NCBI GenBank assembly: GCA_905235525.1
Contig: CAJOLW010000036.1
Coordinates: 1-64,000 of the forward strand
Origin: an uncultured Bacteroidaceae bacterium
GTDB lineage: Bacteria > Bacteroidota > Bacteroidia > Bacteroidales > Bacteroidaceae
Reading direction: 5' to 3'
Length of the DNA stretch: 64,000 nt
Of this stretch, positions 35,346-44,903 are shown piece by piece (the stretch's first letter is position 1; the number at the start of each line of letters is the position of its first letter). The position numbers and the translations under genes were made by a program. The notes below the pieces were generated by a model that was not told the origin of the DNA, did not search any database, and was given only the letters and a program-made list of their open reading frames with translations.

Positions 35346-37052
35346 ATGAGCGCAGCGACGAAACATTTGAAGATCATCTTCACGACGGACGTACATGGAA
35401 ATTATTTTCCTTATGACTTCCGCCATGACCACTGGGGCAAAGGTAGTCTCCAGCGAGTGCATGCGTTTGTGGCGAAGATGGTGCAAGAGAGTCCAAGCAA
35501 CATGCTTCTAGTTGACGGAGGAGATATGCTGCAGGGCGAACCAACTGCGTATTACTTCAACAATCATTGTGAAAATTTGCGTCACAGAGTGGCTGACATC
35601 TGCAACTACATCGGTTATGATGTAGCCGTGATTGGCAACCACGATATTGAAATGGGCAAGCACATCTTCAACAAGTATGTGGAGGAGTGCAGTTTCCCCA
35701 TTTTAGGTGCCAATGCCATTAATGTGGAAACGGGAGAACCCTATTTCCAACCTTATGAGGTGTTCTACCGTCAAGGTTTGAAGATTGCGGTGATTGGCTT
35801 TATTACACCTGCTATTCCACATTGGATTCCGAAAGAAATCTGGAAAGGGCTTCGTTTTGAAAACATCAGGGAGAGTGCCGAGCGATGGGTGAAGACGGTA
35901 AAGGAAGAAGAAAATCCCGACTTCATTATTGGATTGTTACATTCAGGCATGGATGAGGGTATCGTCACAGAGGATTATAAGGAAAATGCCACACGGGAAA
36001 CTGCGGAAAATGTGGAAGGTTTCGACCTTATCCTATATGGACATGACCATGCGAGCAACATGGAAGAGGTGACGACCAAAGGTGGCAGAAATGTACCATG
36101 CATCAACCCTGGATGCTATGCTTACAGCGTGGCGGTGGTGGATGTGGATTTCCGCATCAACGAGCAAGGCAAGGTAACCAGCCATGAGATTTCATGTACA
36201 CTTAACTATATCGGTACGCTACACAATCAGCATGCCAATTCCTTCCGACGTCATTTCGCTTATCCTTTCCACGAGGTGAAGCGTTTTGCCGCAGAGAAGA
36301 TAGGCACGTTTCTGAATCGTGTCGATGTGACAGACGCTTATTTCGGCTCATCTGCTTATATTGATTTGATCCAAGATTTGCAGTTGAAGGTGAGCGGTGC
36401 AGACCTGTCTTTCAGTGCTCCACTCTTTTTCAATGCCTCCATCGAGGCAGGTGACATCCGAGTGAGCAATCTCTTTGACCTATACCGATTTGAGGATCAT
36501 CTCTACACTCTACTGCTTACAGGACAGGAGATTAAAAACTATCTGGAAATGAGTTATGCAGCATGGACACAACAGATGCACTCCCCTAATGACCCCATGT
36601 TGCTCATTAGTCCTATGAAAAGTAATCCAGAGCGAATGGGATTCAAAAATTTCATCTTCAATTTCGACTCGGCTGCAGGTATCTATTACGAAGTTGATGT
36701 GACCAAACCAGAAGGCGAAAAAGTGAACATTCTACGTCTGAATGATGGAAGACCTTTCATGTTGGATGAGACATATACTGTGGCAATGACGGCTTATCGT
36801 GCAAACGGAGGAGGTGAACTGCTCCCCAAGGGGGCTGGGTTGTCAAAAGAAGAGATGGATTCTCGCATTATGAGTGTGAGCGAACATGACATCCGCCATT
36901 ACTTGATGGAATATGTGAAGGAATTAGGAACCATTGATCCACAACCCAAGAATCATTGGAAATTTGTGCCAGAGGATTGGGTGGCAAAAGCGAGTGAACG
37001 CGAACGAAAGATTTTGTTCGGGAATTCTACACCCCAAGAAAATTCCTTATAA
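35346..37052 (+). CDS. 5'-nucleotidase/UshA-family metallophosphatase without signal peptide
   Basis: A 568-residue two-domain protein. The metallophosphatase core has TTDVHGNYFP, VDGGDML, IGNHDIEMG, GLLHSGMD and GHDHASN as metal and catalytic motifs. The C-terminal 5'-nucleotidase domain (about 330-540) includes the substrate-stacking YRANGGGELLPKGAG. Most UshA relatives are exported, but no signal peptide is visible here (MSAATKHLKIIFTTD), so it may act in the cytoplasm. Its last 26 bp overlap the convergent DUF2752 gene. Confidence 0.88.
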   Translation: MSAATKHLKIIFTTDVHGNYFPYDFRHDHWGKGSLQRVHAFVAKMVQESPSNMLLVDGGDMLQGEPTAYYFNNHCENLRHRVADICNYIGYDVAVIGNHDIEMGKHIFNKYVEECSFPILGANAINVETGEPYFQPYEVFYRQGLKIAVIGFITPAIPHWIPKEIWKGLRFENIRESAERWVKTVKEEENPDFIIGLLHSGMDEGIVTEDYKENATRETAENVEGFDLILYGHDHASNMEEVTTKGGRNVPCINPGCYAYSVAVVDVDFRINEQGKVTSHEISCTLNYIGTLHNQHANSFRRHFAYPFHEVKRFAAEKIGTFLNRVDVTDAYFGSSAYIDLIQDLQLKVSGADLSFSAPLFFNASIEAGDIRVSNLFDLYRFEDHLYTLLLTGQEIKNYLEMSYAAWTQQMHSPNDPMLLISPMKSNPERMGFKNFIFNFDSAAGIYYEVDVTKPEGEKVNILRLNDGRPFMLDETYTVAMTAYRANGGGELLPKGAGLSKEEMDSRIMSVSEHDIRHYLMEYVKELGTIDPQPKNHWKFVPEDWVAKASERERKILFGNSTPQENSL

Positions 37053-37422
37053 CTCCCCAAAGAACAGCAAGAATTAGGAACATCGTTGTTACAAACGGAT
37101 GTTCTATCACACGGACAAAACAGGCACCGCCATGCAACTGTTTCATGATCTCAGCCACAAACAGAGCAATGAGATACGGAATACACACTACAAAAAAATA
37201 ATTATAGGCAAGACTTTCTGCGAATCTTCCATGCAATAGTGCATATATCGCACGCTGCATACCACAAACGGGGCAATTCCATCCTGTGAGTAGGTGAAAA
37301 GGACACTTCGGCATCCACGCATAGCGAACCGGGTCAAAGAAGGTGTAAATGATAAAACCTCCTACTAAGACAATTCCCAACAGTAACAGCGGAATGTATG
37401 ACTTACGACTTTTTTCCATCAC
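37027..37422 (-). CDS. DUF2752 small membrane protein
   Basis: A 131-residue protein with about three membrane spans and the family signature CPFHLLTGWNCPVCGMQRAIYALLHG, a paired-cysteine motif. Function is unknown. It is convergent with and overlaps the nucleotidase gene by 26 bp. A promoter at 37568-37597 implies a leader of about 140 bases containing a GAAGTTG/CAACTTC hairpin near 37490. Confidence 0.82.
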   Translation of the reverse strand: MMEKSRKSYIPLLLLGIVLVGGFIIYTFFDPVRYAWMPKCPFHLLTGWNCPVCGMQRAIYALLHGRFAESLAYNYFFVVCIPYLIALFVAEIMKQLHGGACFVRVIEHPFVTTMFLILAVLWGVIRNFLGV

Positions 37423-37567
37423 TTGCTATGTATGAATTAACGCAATGTGCCTGAAGCCTTCAACAGACGAACACGAGTAAGAGGAAGTTGACATCGTGCG
37501 TTGACAACTTCGAGCGAAGCGATAAATTCAGAAACTCGAGTTGTTTACATATTATGTGTATCGAGTG

Positions 37568-37597
37568 CAAAGTTAGGATATTCTTTTGAGACACAAA
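37568..37597 (-). promoter_or_regulatory. Promoter of the DUF2752 gene
   Basis: TTTG (37594-37597), 18 bases, then TAACTTTG (37568-37575) on the minus strand. The following bases (CACTCGA) are identical to those after the invertible promoter box at 16974. Confidence 0.65.
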
Positions 37598-37710
37598 TGG
37601 TGTAAAAATCACCACTTTTGTCCCAAATGTATGTTTTGGAGAATAAATATTAGCCTTTTTTGTTGGATAATTGAATAAAAACTTGTTATTTTGTGAAAAA
37701 ATCATCTGTT

Positions 37711-38664
37711 ATGCGAGAAGAGAAAGTTAGTATTCTGGAATTGGAAGGAGGAGAGGTCAACATCCTCAACGCAGAGAAAGACAAAGTAAAATTGGCCAAG
37801 ACTGGACTATTCTTGTGCAAAGCAGGAAGTGTGACCTTGACTATTGATGACACGGAATATCATGTACAAAAAGGTTCCATCATTGTCTATTTTTCCTACA
37901 GTTCTTTGCACATCAAAAGCCACACATCCAATCTTAAGGGAACATTGATTGGGGCAAATATCGAAACCATCCAGCCGATGCTTTACAATGTATCAAACTT
38001 CAACGCTTTGTTCCTAATCAAACAAGCACCTCACCAAATCATCTCTGAAGTACAATATCAGGCACTGAATCAACATATTTCCTTGCTCAAAGTGGTTGCA
38101 GAGAAGGGGGATTTAGAACAAGAAAGCGTAGTCCAATCCGCCAATAGACCGATTATCGAGATTGCCCGAAAACAAGCAGAAATGCTCAGTTATTCGCTGA
38201 TGCTTGAAGTATTGCAATGCTATACCAATGTTACTCCGAATAACAAATCTTTCTCACGTAAAGATGAGGTGTTGCAGAAGTTTGTCATACAACTCTATCG
38301 CAACTACCGCACTAAACATGAGGTCAGTTATTACGCAGAACAACAGTTCCTCACCACACGCTATTTCAGCACCATCATCAAAGAATGCTCTGGTAAATCG
38401 CCCACGCAATGGATTGCCACAGCCCTTCTTGTCGAGGCACGAAATTTACTATCCCACACCAATATGACAGTCAAGGAGATATCCGATTCGCTTAATTTCC
38501 CCAACCAAAGTTATTTTGGAAAATGGTTTAAGAATCTCACCGCACTCAGTCCGCTTGATTTCCGAAAGGGCTTGCCAGAGAAAAATCGTGAAGAAAAGAA
38601 TTTCATTGATGTGGTACAACGAGGCATCAACCATTCTGAAGAGAACATTGAAACTACAAAGTAA
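37711..38664 (+). CDS. AraC-family transcriptional regulator
   Basis: A 317-residue regulator if it begins at the ATG at 37711 (a GTG lies six codons upstream). An N-terminal cupin-like sensing part (LCKAGSVTLTIDDTEYHVQKGSIIVYF) precedes two AraC helix-turn-helix motifs at the end (EVSYYAEQQFLTTRYFSTIIKECSG and MTVKEISDSLNFPNQSYFGKWFKN). Neighbouring PL11 and lipoprotein genes lie directly downstream on the same strand, 18 bp away, so it may control pectin-related genes. Confidence 0.88.
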   Translation: MREEKVSILELEGGEVNILNAEKDKVKLAKTGLFLCKAGSVTLTIDDTEYHVQKGSIIVYFSYSSLHIKSHTSNLKGTLIGANIETIQPMLYNVSNFNALFLIKQAPHQIISEVQYQALNQHISLLKVVAEKGDLEQESVVQSANRPIIEIARKQAEMLSYSLMLEVLQCYTNVTPNNKSFSRKDEVLQKFVIQLYRNYRTKHEVSYYAEQQFLTTRYFSTIIKECSGKSPTQWIATALLVEARNLLSHTNMTVKEISDSLNFPNQSYFGKWFKNLTALSPLDFRKGLPEKNREEKNFIDVVQRGINHSEENIETTK

Positions 38665-38682
38665 TCATAAAAACTCCATTTG

Positions 38683-39162
38683 ATGAAAAAGACTTTCTAT
38701 TATTTTTTGTTTCTGGCATGCCTCTGCCTGGGATGGGCATCTTGCTCCAAAGACGCAGAAGGAAAAGCCACTTGCACTTATTATGTAGGTACTGAAAGTA
38801 TCGACTATAATGATGTACAAAACCAAATCGACTACGATTCTGTTATCAAAGTAACCATTGCATCGCTTAAACTTAGTTCATATTCTTTCACAGAAGAAGG
38901 CGTTTCCAACAATGGATTAGCGTCTTACGCCATTGACATATGTGACCAAAAAGCAATCAACACCTTCAGCCAGACATATACAACAAATCCCACTTTAGAT
39001 GCATTTCGCAACGAACTTTTCAACAAAAACAGCAAATTCTTTTCAGAAAAAAGTATTTCTACAGCCGAGGATATAGATTTGAAACCATTCAGCATCAACC
39101 TCACACTGATGAATTATTCCCAACAATACACACTGTACAGCATCAAAATAGACATTAAATAG
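38683..39162 (+). CDS. Small lipoprotein of unknown function
   Basis: A 159-residue protein with a lipoprotein signal (FLFLACLCLGWASC; lipidated Cys about residue 20). The mature part has no motif I recognise; it is polar and probably beta-rich. It lies 18 bp after the AraC gene and 2 bp before the rhamnogalacturonan lyase, so it is probably part of the same pectin-response unit. Confidence 0.7.
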   Translation: MKKTFYYFLFLACLCLGWASCSKDAEGKATCTYYVGTESIDYNDVQNQIDYDSVIKVTIASLKLSSYSFTEEGVSNNGLASYAIDICDQKAINTFSQTYTTNPTLDAFRNELFNKNSKFFSEKSISTAEDIDLKPFSINLTLMNYSQQYTLYSIKIDIK

Positions 39163-39164
39163 CC

Positions 39165-41006
39165 ATGTGGAAAGGGGGAATCTTATCCCTAATGGGATAT
39201 TTCATTGTTCATTTTTCGGTTGCACAACCTTCCTATGCTCCCGACATTCAAAAAGAAAAATTAGGACGTGGTTTGACCCTTCTCCGCGATGGTGATAGTT
39301 TGGTCATTTCATGGCGGCTATTAGAAGGAGAAAAGAACACTTTATTTAGTGTATATGAAAATGGTAAGCGACTGAATGAACAAAATATAACTGATAAAAC
39401 TTTCTTTAAAACTATAGCACCTGAAAAGGAGACACCTATCATTCTTTCCATGATAAAAAACGAGCGTGAATTCATTTATGAAACAACTTACACGCCCGAC
39501 CTTAAAAACTATATTCCCATTTCACTTTCCAAACCTGCCGATGGCATTTCCCCCGACGGTCAACGTTACACCTATTCAGCCAACGATGCCAGTGTGGGTG
39601 ATGTGGATGGTGATGGTGAATACGAAGTCATTTTGAAATGGGATCCTTCCAACTCTCATGACAATAGCCACGATGGCTATACCGGCAATGTCTATTTGGA
39701 TTGTTACAAAATCCCTGTTTTTTCTGAAGATTCAAGAAATACCTCACCATCGTCCCACTCCCCTCTCATGTGGCGCATAGACCTTGGCAAAAACATTCGT
39801 GCAGGCGCCCACTACACCCAATTCCTGGTATATGACTTCGATGGTGACGGCCGTTCTGAACTCATCACAAAAACGGCTGATGGCACCATTGATGGTACAG
39901 GCGTCCCAATAGGTGATGTCAATGCCAATTGGGTGACAAACGGACGTATCCTCAATGGACCCGAGTTCCTTACTGTTTTTGATGGACTAACCGGACGTGC
40001 ACTCCAAACAGTCCCCTACCTGCCACCACGTGGTGATGTTTCTTCATGGGGAGACAACTACGGAAATCGATGTGACCGTTTCCTTGCTGCTGTTGCATAT
40101 TTGGATGGCAAACATCCAAGTGCCGTCATGTGCTATTATACCCAAACCTATCTGGCAGCCTACGATTGGGATGGGAAGAACCTGTCTCTACGCTGGTTCT
40201 TTGACTCCGAGCAACACTCTGGCTATTCGGGGCAAGGCAACCACAACTTACGTGTAGGTGATGTGGATGGCGATGGATGCGATGAAATCACTTACGGATC
40301 CATGGCTGTTGACCACGATGGAACAGGACTTTATACCACCCGCATGGGACATGGTGATGCCATGCATCAATATGCTTTTTATCCCGACAGTACACAACTG
40401 CAGATATGGGATGTGCACGAGAACAAACGAGACGGTTCGGATTTCCGCGATGCCAAGACTGGGCGTGTCATCTTCCAAGTGCCAAGCAACACAGATGTAG
40501 GGCGCGGTATGGCAGCCGACATCGATCCCGGTATCTACGGACTTGAGATGTGGTCTTCCTCACAACACGGTCTTTATGATGTGAGGGGAAACCACCACTA
40601 TTCCGACATCTCCTTTCCTCAAAACAGTGCAGTATGGTGGGACGGAGATCTGTTACGTGAGTTACTCGACAACCATGCTGTCCTCAAGTGGAATTGGACT
40701 GTTCAGAAAGTAGAGACCCTACTGAGTTTCAAAGATGAAGACTGCTTCTTCAACAACGGTACCAAGCAGAATCCCTGCCTATCTGCTGATATTCTGGGTG
40801 ATTGGCGTGAGGAGGTGGTAGTGCGTAATCATGAGAGTTCAGAACTCCGTATTTACTCCACCACGATTCCCACCTATTACAGTTTTCCATGTCTCATGCT
40901 TGACATCCCATATCGCATCAGTGTTGCCACTGAGAATGTCGCCTACAACCAGCCTCCTGAACCAGGTTTTTATCTTGGCAGCGACCTCTACAAAAAAAAG
41001 AAGTGA
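39165..41006 (+). CDS. Rhamnogalacturonan lyase, PL11 family
   Basis: A 613-residue exported enzyme (signal peptide about residues 1-20). It has the PL11 architecture: an N-terminal beta domain (GRGLTLLRDGDSLVISWRLL) and an eight-bladed propeller with repeated Asp-rich calcium loops (VGDVDGDGEYEVI, YDFDGDGRSELI, VGDVDGDGCDEI). It cleaves the rhamnose-galacturonate backbone of RG-I pectin by beta-elimination. Its TGA lies inside the hairpin shared with the convergent esterase gene. Confidence 0.92.
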   Translation: MWKGGILSLMGYFIVHFSVAQPSYAPDIQKEKLGRGLTLLRDGDSLVISWRLLEGEKNTLFSVYENGKRLNEQNITDKTFFKTIAPEKETPIILSMIKNEREFIYETTYTPDLKNYIPISLSKPADGISPDGQRYTYSANDASVGDVDGDGEYEVILKWDPSNSHDNSHDGYTGNVYLDCYKIPVFSEDSRNTSPSSHSPLMWRIDLGKNIRAGAHYTQFLVYDFDGDGRSELITKTADGTIDGTGVPIGDVNANWVTNGRILNGPEFLTVFDGLTGRALQTVPYLPPRGDVSSWGDNYGNRCDRFLAAVAYLDGKHPSAVMCYYTQTYLAAYDWDGKNLSLRWFFDSEQHSGYSGQGNHNLRVGDVDGDGCDEITYGSMAVDHDGTGLYTTRMGHGDAMHQYAFYPDSTQLQIWDVHENKRDGSDFRDAKTGRVIFQVPSNTDVGRGMAADIDPGIYGLEMWSSSQHGLYDVRGNHHYSDISFPQNSAVWWDGDLLRELLDNHAVLKWNWTVQKVETLLSFKDEDCFFNNGTKQNPCLSADILGDWREEVVVRNHESSELRIYSTTIPTYYSFPCLMLDIPYRISVATENVAYNQPPEPGFYLGSDLYKKKK

Positions 41007-41024
41007 TGCGTTACCGCATCACTT
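41001..41024. terminator. Shared hairpin carrying both stop codons of two convergent genes
   Basis: AAGTGATGCG and CGCATCACTT form a 10 bp stem with a TTAC loop. The left arm holds the TGA of the PL11 gene (41004-41006), the right arm the TGA of the esterase gene (41019-41021). Confidence 0.75.
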
Positions 41025-42221
41025 CGTGAACAGATCAAGGTCAATAGCGTCTCCCATCGCTTGATAGCCGCTTGCATTGGGATGTAACCAATCGTTTTCA
41101 AAAAGAAAGGCGGGATTTAGGCGGTCCGGCTGTTCCGGGTCGCGCATGGCAGCATCAAAATCTACCACACCATCATACTCGCCTGACGTGCGAATCCACT
41201 CGTTCACCATCTGGCGTCCCTTTTCACGTGATTCATTATAATAGTTGTTGCCTTTGAACGGCATAATAGTGCCGCCATATATCTTGATGCCCTTCTCGTG
41301 AGCCAAACGAATCATCTTCTGGAATGACTCGATTAACTGCTTTGCTGTTGCTTCACCATCTCGCGAACCACCAAGATCATTTACACCTTCAAATACAATT
41401 GCGTATTTCACACCTTCCTGATTCAACACATCACGTTCATAACGACTATTTGCCGTGGGTCCTAAACCACCACGCAACACACAGTTTCCACCCAAACCGA
41501 GATTCAACACACTCAAGTTCTTCGTTTTCTTGTTCTGCAACAAACGCTTTGACAGGATATCTGTCCATCGATTTTGTCCATTAGTGGTTGTTCCCCGTCC
41601 GTCAGTAATGGAGTTGCCTATGGCAGCAATAGAAGCAAATTTTCCTTTGGGTACCGCCACCAGCAGGCTGTTGATGTAGTACCAGTGAGCCGTCTCCACC
41701 GCGCCAGAGAAGTCCCTCGTATCGCCCTTCGCAATGTAAGAACTTGTGCGTGAGCCAGGGTGCCCCGTCACATCCGTCTGCGATGCTTTGCCGAAATGAA
41801 TCGTGATAGCAACATTCATACGAGGTTTCATCTTGAAAGGGACAAGATCAGACACAATCACCTCTCCCGGCTTCATGGTCACACCTCTTTGACCTTTAAA
41901 GGTCAGCGGAGTGGATTTTCCCATGATTCCCGATTTTGCTCCTTGCGACTCAGCTTCAGCCAATTCCACACCCAGAATTTCTGTTTCCTCAGTGTTGAAC
42001 TCGTTTGACAACTTCAGCGCCACCTCCTTGCCGCCAAACGACACTTCCACAATCTGCCGCAACGAATTGCCCGACAGATACGGTGCCGGCGCCAGATTGT
42101 GAGGTTCCACTTTCTGAATGGCTGTAGTCCACGTTGCTACATACTGTAGTTTGTCATTCTTTGCTGATAACGTCATGGATGCCACAATCATTGCTACCGT
42201 TAGCAATATACTTTTTCTCAT
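41019..42221 (-). CDS. Secreted SGNH/GDSL-family esterase
   Basis: A 400-residue protein from the ATG at 42221 (MRKSILLTVA) with a signal peptide (cleavage near TLSA). An N-terminal beta-sandwich (about 25-190) precedes the SGNH hydrolase: block I GNSITDGRG with the Ser, GLGG, block III GVNDLGG and block V DWLHPN with the Asp/His pair. Such enzymes remove acetyl or other ester groups from plant polysaccharides. The convergent PL11 gene suggests acetylated RG-I as a substrate, which is an inference. Confidence 0.88.
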   Translation of the reverse strand: MRKSILLTVAMIVASMTLSAKNDKLQYVATWTTAIQKVEPHNLAPAPYLSGNSLRQIVEVSFGGKEVALKLSNEFNTEETEILGVELAEAESQGAKSGIMGKSTPLTFKGQRGVTMKPGEVIVSDLVPFKMKPRMNVAITIHFGKASQTDVTGHPGSRTSSYIAKGDTRDFSGAVETAHWYYINSLLVAVPKGKFASIAAIGNSITDGRGTTTNGQNRWTDILSKRLLQNKKTKNLSVLNLGLGGNCVLRGGLGPTANSRYERDVLNQEGVKYAIVFEGVNDLGGSRDGEATAKQLIESFQKMIRLAHEKGIKIYGGTIMPFKGNNYYNESREKGRQMVNEWIRTSGEYDGVVDFDAAMRDPEQPDRLNPAFLFENDWLHPNASGYQAMGDAIDLDLFTK

Positions 42222-42267
42222 AATCAAAATATTATTGGGTTAAACATAATCATAAGTAATTTATCAA

Positions 42268-43178
42268 TCATTTGCTCTTCAGCCAGAAAGTGTGAATGTC
42301 GCCGATTGAGGCTGGGAATACATACTCATACTTTATATACTCCGACTTCTTCTGCTGTACCATCTGCACAATTTTTTCAATCTGCTCATCCGTCAGCGCA
42401 TTCAGATCGAGCCAAGACATCCACTCATCATCAGGATTGTTCGACATGGATTTAGGATAGTAGATGAAGCCTGTAAAGAAAGCCTCCTGATCTGGTTCTG
42501 TGATGGTTGCTTCTTGAGCATTCGGATTGCATTCAAGGATAAAAGTATTCAGCGTCGGAAAAGCCATCACACCATTCATCATTACACCCACTTCAAGGCT
42601 CTCGCCTTCCAATTCATCCACTTGCGAATACAGCACAAGCCCCTTGTACTTGCCATCCTTCAGTATCCTATAGTGGCCACCCCACTCCATTTCCTCCATT
42701 TCCGCAAGCATTCCCTCTGTAATAGGAGCCTGCTTTGCATCTTCCACATCCGATTTCTTCACAAAACCGTATTCATACTCACTATCCTCCTGCATGATGC
42801 CCACCCTGTAGAAATCGCCCTCTTCGCCCAATACGGCAAGTGCCGTACCGAACCATATTTTTCACAAGTATAGTTATCGGGCACATTCTCGTTCGACCAT
42901 TTTACTGCTACATCAGGATTATCACATTCACATTCTTCCCACCACCTGTTACGCCAGGGGCTCTCCTCATCTGCATATTTGAACACCTCTGCATTCTCCT
43001 CATTCGTTACAATGACAAACTTCTCCACTTGAGGCATGCCTACATTCAGCGGGTTCTCCACCTGCACTGAATCGCCAACCGCTTTGTCTCCCGAATTGCC
43101 ACCAGCATTCTGTCCCTTACAATTACATAATATTAGGGAAGCGCAAAGTCCCCAAACATAAAAAGCCACTTTTTTCAT
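42268..43178 (-). pseudogene. Lipoprotein of unknown function, frameshifted
   Basis: The N-terminal part (from 43178: MKKVAFYVWGLCASLILCNCKGQ, a likely lipoprotein signal) and the C-terminal part (to 42268) are one gene. They join in meaning at YGS-GTALAVLGEEGDFYRVG if one G is restored in the GTTCGGTACG stretch near 42850. The middle part looks like a bacterial SH3-type domain (AVLGEEGDFYRVGIM...GFVKKSDVE). No function can be given. The missing G in a short G-run suggests a read error rather than decay. Confidence 0.65.
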
Positions 43179-43344
43179 ATTTGTAAAAGCATTAAATAGT
43201 TATTGCAAAAAACTTCTTGCAAAGTAACAACATTTTCCGCAAACAACAAAATCTTTCAGAGAAAGTTTCCCCGCCCCTTGTATGTTTCGATGGTTTATTT
43301 ATTACTTTGTTGCAAGAATCTTCCAAAATCATCCTTGATGAATA

Positions 43345-43409
43345 GCGTACCCCTCGGCTACGACATGGCGTACCCCTCGGGTACGGCATAGTGTAGCCGA
43401 GGGGTACGC
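43345..43409. repeat. Nested inverted repeat with three GTACCCCTCGG copies
   Basis: A 17 bp perfect inverted repeat (43345-43361 and 43393-43409) encloses a third, direct copy (43368-43384) that itself can fold as GTACCC/GGGTAC. It lies in the 415 bp divergent gap between the frameshifted lipoprotein and hisH, upstream of the his promoter; the rest of that gap holds AT-rich sequence only. Confidence 0.75.
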
Positions 43410-43555
43410 TTCTCAGAGAGGGACAAAGCATAAGGAAGGACAACAAGTTGCTTAGAAGATTGTTTGACAGAGAACTTTTTGTTCGGTTTTATTCGCAAAT
43501 CATTGTTTTCGGATGTTTTCTTAATAAATATTGTGTATATGTCGAGGAAAAATCG

Positions 43556-43563
43556 TACCTTTG
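43556..43563 (+). promoter_or_regulatory. Promoter -7 box of the his operon
   Basis: TACCTTTG lies 30 bases before the hisH ATG; an ATTG about 22 bases upstream may be the -33 element. Confidence 0.6.
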
Positions 43564-43593
43564 TACCCGTTTTTAGTGGTTTAGTGAAGCAAA

Positions 43594-44184
43594 ATGAACG
43601 TAGCAATCGTAAAATATAATGCAGGCAACATCGGTTCGGTGGAGAATGCGGTGAGGCGAATGGGTATTGAGCCTATAGTGACGGACGATGTGGAGAAGAT
43701 TCAGAAGGCTGACCGTGTGATTTTTCCCGGTCAGGGCGAGGCGCACAGCACAATGGCATACCTGCAAGCACATCGGCTGGACGAGATGATTGTGGGATTG
43801 AAGCAGCCTGTGCTGGGCATTTGCATCGGCATGCAACTGCTGTGTCGTCACAGCGAAGAGCAGGACACGGATTGTCTGGGTGTGTTCGATGTGGATGTGA
43901 AGCGCTTCATTCCGCAGCAACATGAGAACAAGGTGCCGCAGATGGGATGGAACACCATTGAGGACACGAAGACGACGTTGTTTGAAGGTTTCGACAAGCC
44001 CGAATTCGTCTATTTCATCCACAGTTTCTACGTGCCGACATGTGACTGGACGATTGCTACTACAAACTACATACAGCCCTACTCTTCGGCTTTGCACAAA
44101 GATAACTTTTATGCTACGCAATTCCATCCAGAGAAGAGTGGACAGGTAGGTGAAAAAATATTGAAGAATTTTATAGAACTATGA
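43594..44184 (+). CDS. hisH: Imidazole glycerol phosphate synthase, glutaminase subunit HisH
   Basis: A 196-residue class I glutamine amidotransferase. It has the oxyanion FPGQGEA motif, the nucleophile Cys77 (GICIGMQLL) and the His/Glu pair (QFHPEKSG). It supplies ammonia to HisF in histidine synthesis. Its end overlaps hisA by 4 bp. Confidence 0.96.
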   Translation: MNVAIVKYNAGNIGSVENAVRRMGIEPIVTDDVEKIQKADRVIFPGQGEAHSTMAYLQAHRLDEMIVGLKQPVLGICIGMQLLCRHSEEQDTDCLGVFDVDVKRFIPQQHENKVPQMGWNTIEDTKTTLFEGFDKPEFVYFIHSFYVPTCDWTIATTNYIQPYSSALHKDNFYATQFHPEKSGQVGEKILKNFIEL

Positions 44185-44903
44185 TAGAGATCATTCCCGC
44201 GATAGACATCATTGATGGTAAATGTGTACGTCTGACACAAGGCGACTACGACACCAAGAGGGTGTATAACGAAGACCCTGTGGAGGTTGCAAAGATGTTT
44301 GAAGCACACGGCATCCGTCGTTTGCATACGGTGGATTTGGACGGCGCACGTTCTGCACACATTGTGAACTATAAGACCATCGAGCGTATTGCAGATCACA
44401 CGAGCCTGGTGATTGACTTCGGCGGCGGCATCAAGTCGGATGAGGACATCGACATCGCTTTTGCCAGCGGTGCCACGATGGTTACCATCGGCAGCGTGGC
44501 GGTGAAGAAACCTGACTTATTTGAGGCATGGCTAGAGAAATACAACGACAACAAGATTATCCTTGGTGCCGACGTGAAGAACGGACGTATCAGCATCAAT
44601 GGCTGGAAGGAGGAGGGAGAGGATGAACTGCTGCCTTTCCTGCACAGATATGTGAACAAGGGTGTAGACAACGTGCTTTGCACTGACATCAGCAAGGATG
44701 GCATGCTGGAAGGTCCGGCGGTGAAATTGTATGAAGACATCATGCGGGAGTTCCCGCAGTTGAACCTGATTGCCAGCGGTGGTGTAAGTTGCATAGAGGA
44801 TATAGATTTGCTGAATTCGGCAGGTATCCCCTCGGTGGTGTTTGGCAAGGCGATCTATGAGGGCAGAATCAAAATGGAGGAGTTGGAAAAATATGTTGGC
44901 TAA
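44181..44903 (+). CDS. hisA: ProFAR isomerase HisA
   Basis: A 240-residue beta/alpha barrel with the catalytic Asp in [14 protein letters not shown], the phosphate-binding GGGIKS and the second Asp in [10 protein letters not shown]. It isomerises the aminoaldose intermediate (ProFAR to PRFAR), the substrate of HisF-HisH. It overlaps hisH by 4 bp and hisF by 11 bp. Confidence 0.96.
   Translation: MIEIIPAIDIIDGKCVRLTQGDYDTKRVYNEDPVEVAKMFEAHGIRRLHTVDLDGARSAHIVNYKTIERIADHTSLVIDFGGGIKSDEDIDIAFASGATMVTIGSVAVKKPDLFEAWLEKYNDNKIILGADVKNGRISINGWKEEGEDELLPFLHRYVNKGVDNVLCTDISKDGMLEGPAVKLYEDIMREFPQLNLIASGGVSCIEDIDLLNSAGIPSVVFGKAIYEGRIKMEELEKYVG

Noticed and set aside
37460..37705. 81-codon minus-strand frame
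   Set aside because: It runs through the DUF2752 promoter and leader; low-complexity AT-rich sequence.
43179..43593. Histidine leader/attenuator upstream of hisH
   Set aside because: The palindromes lie before the promoter box, and no His-rich leader peptide is found after it.
43573..44127. 184-codon minus-strand frame
   Set aside because: Antisense to hisH, a clear gene.
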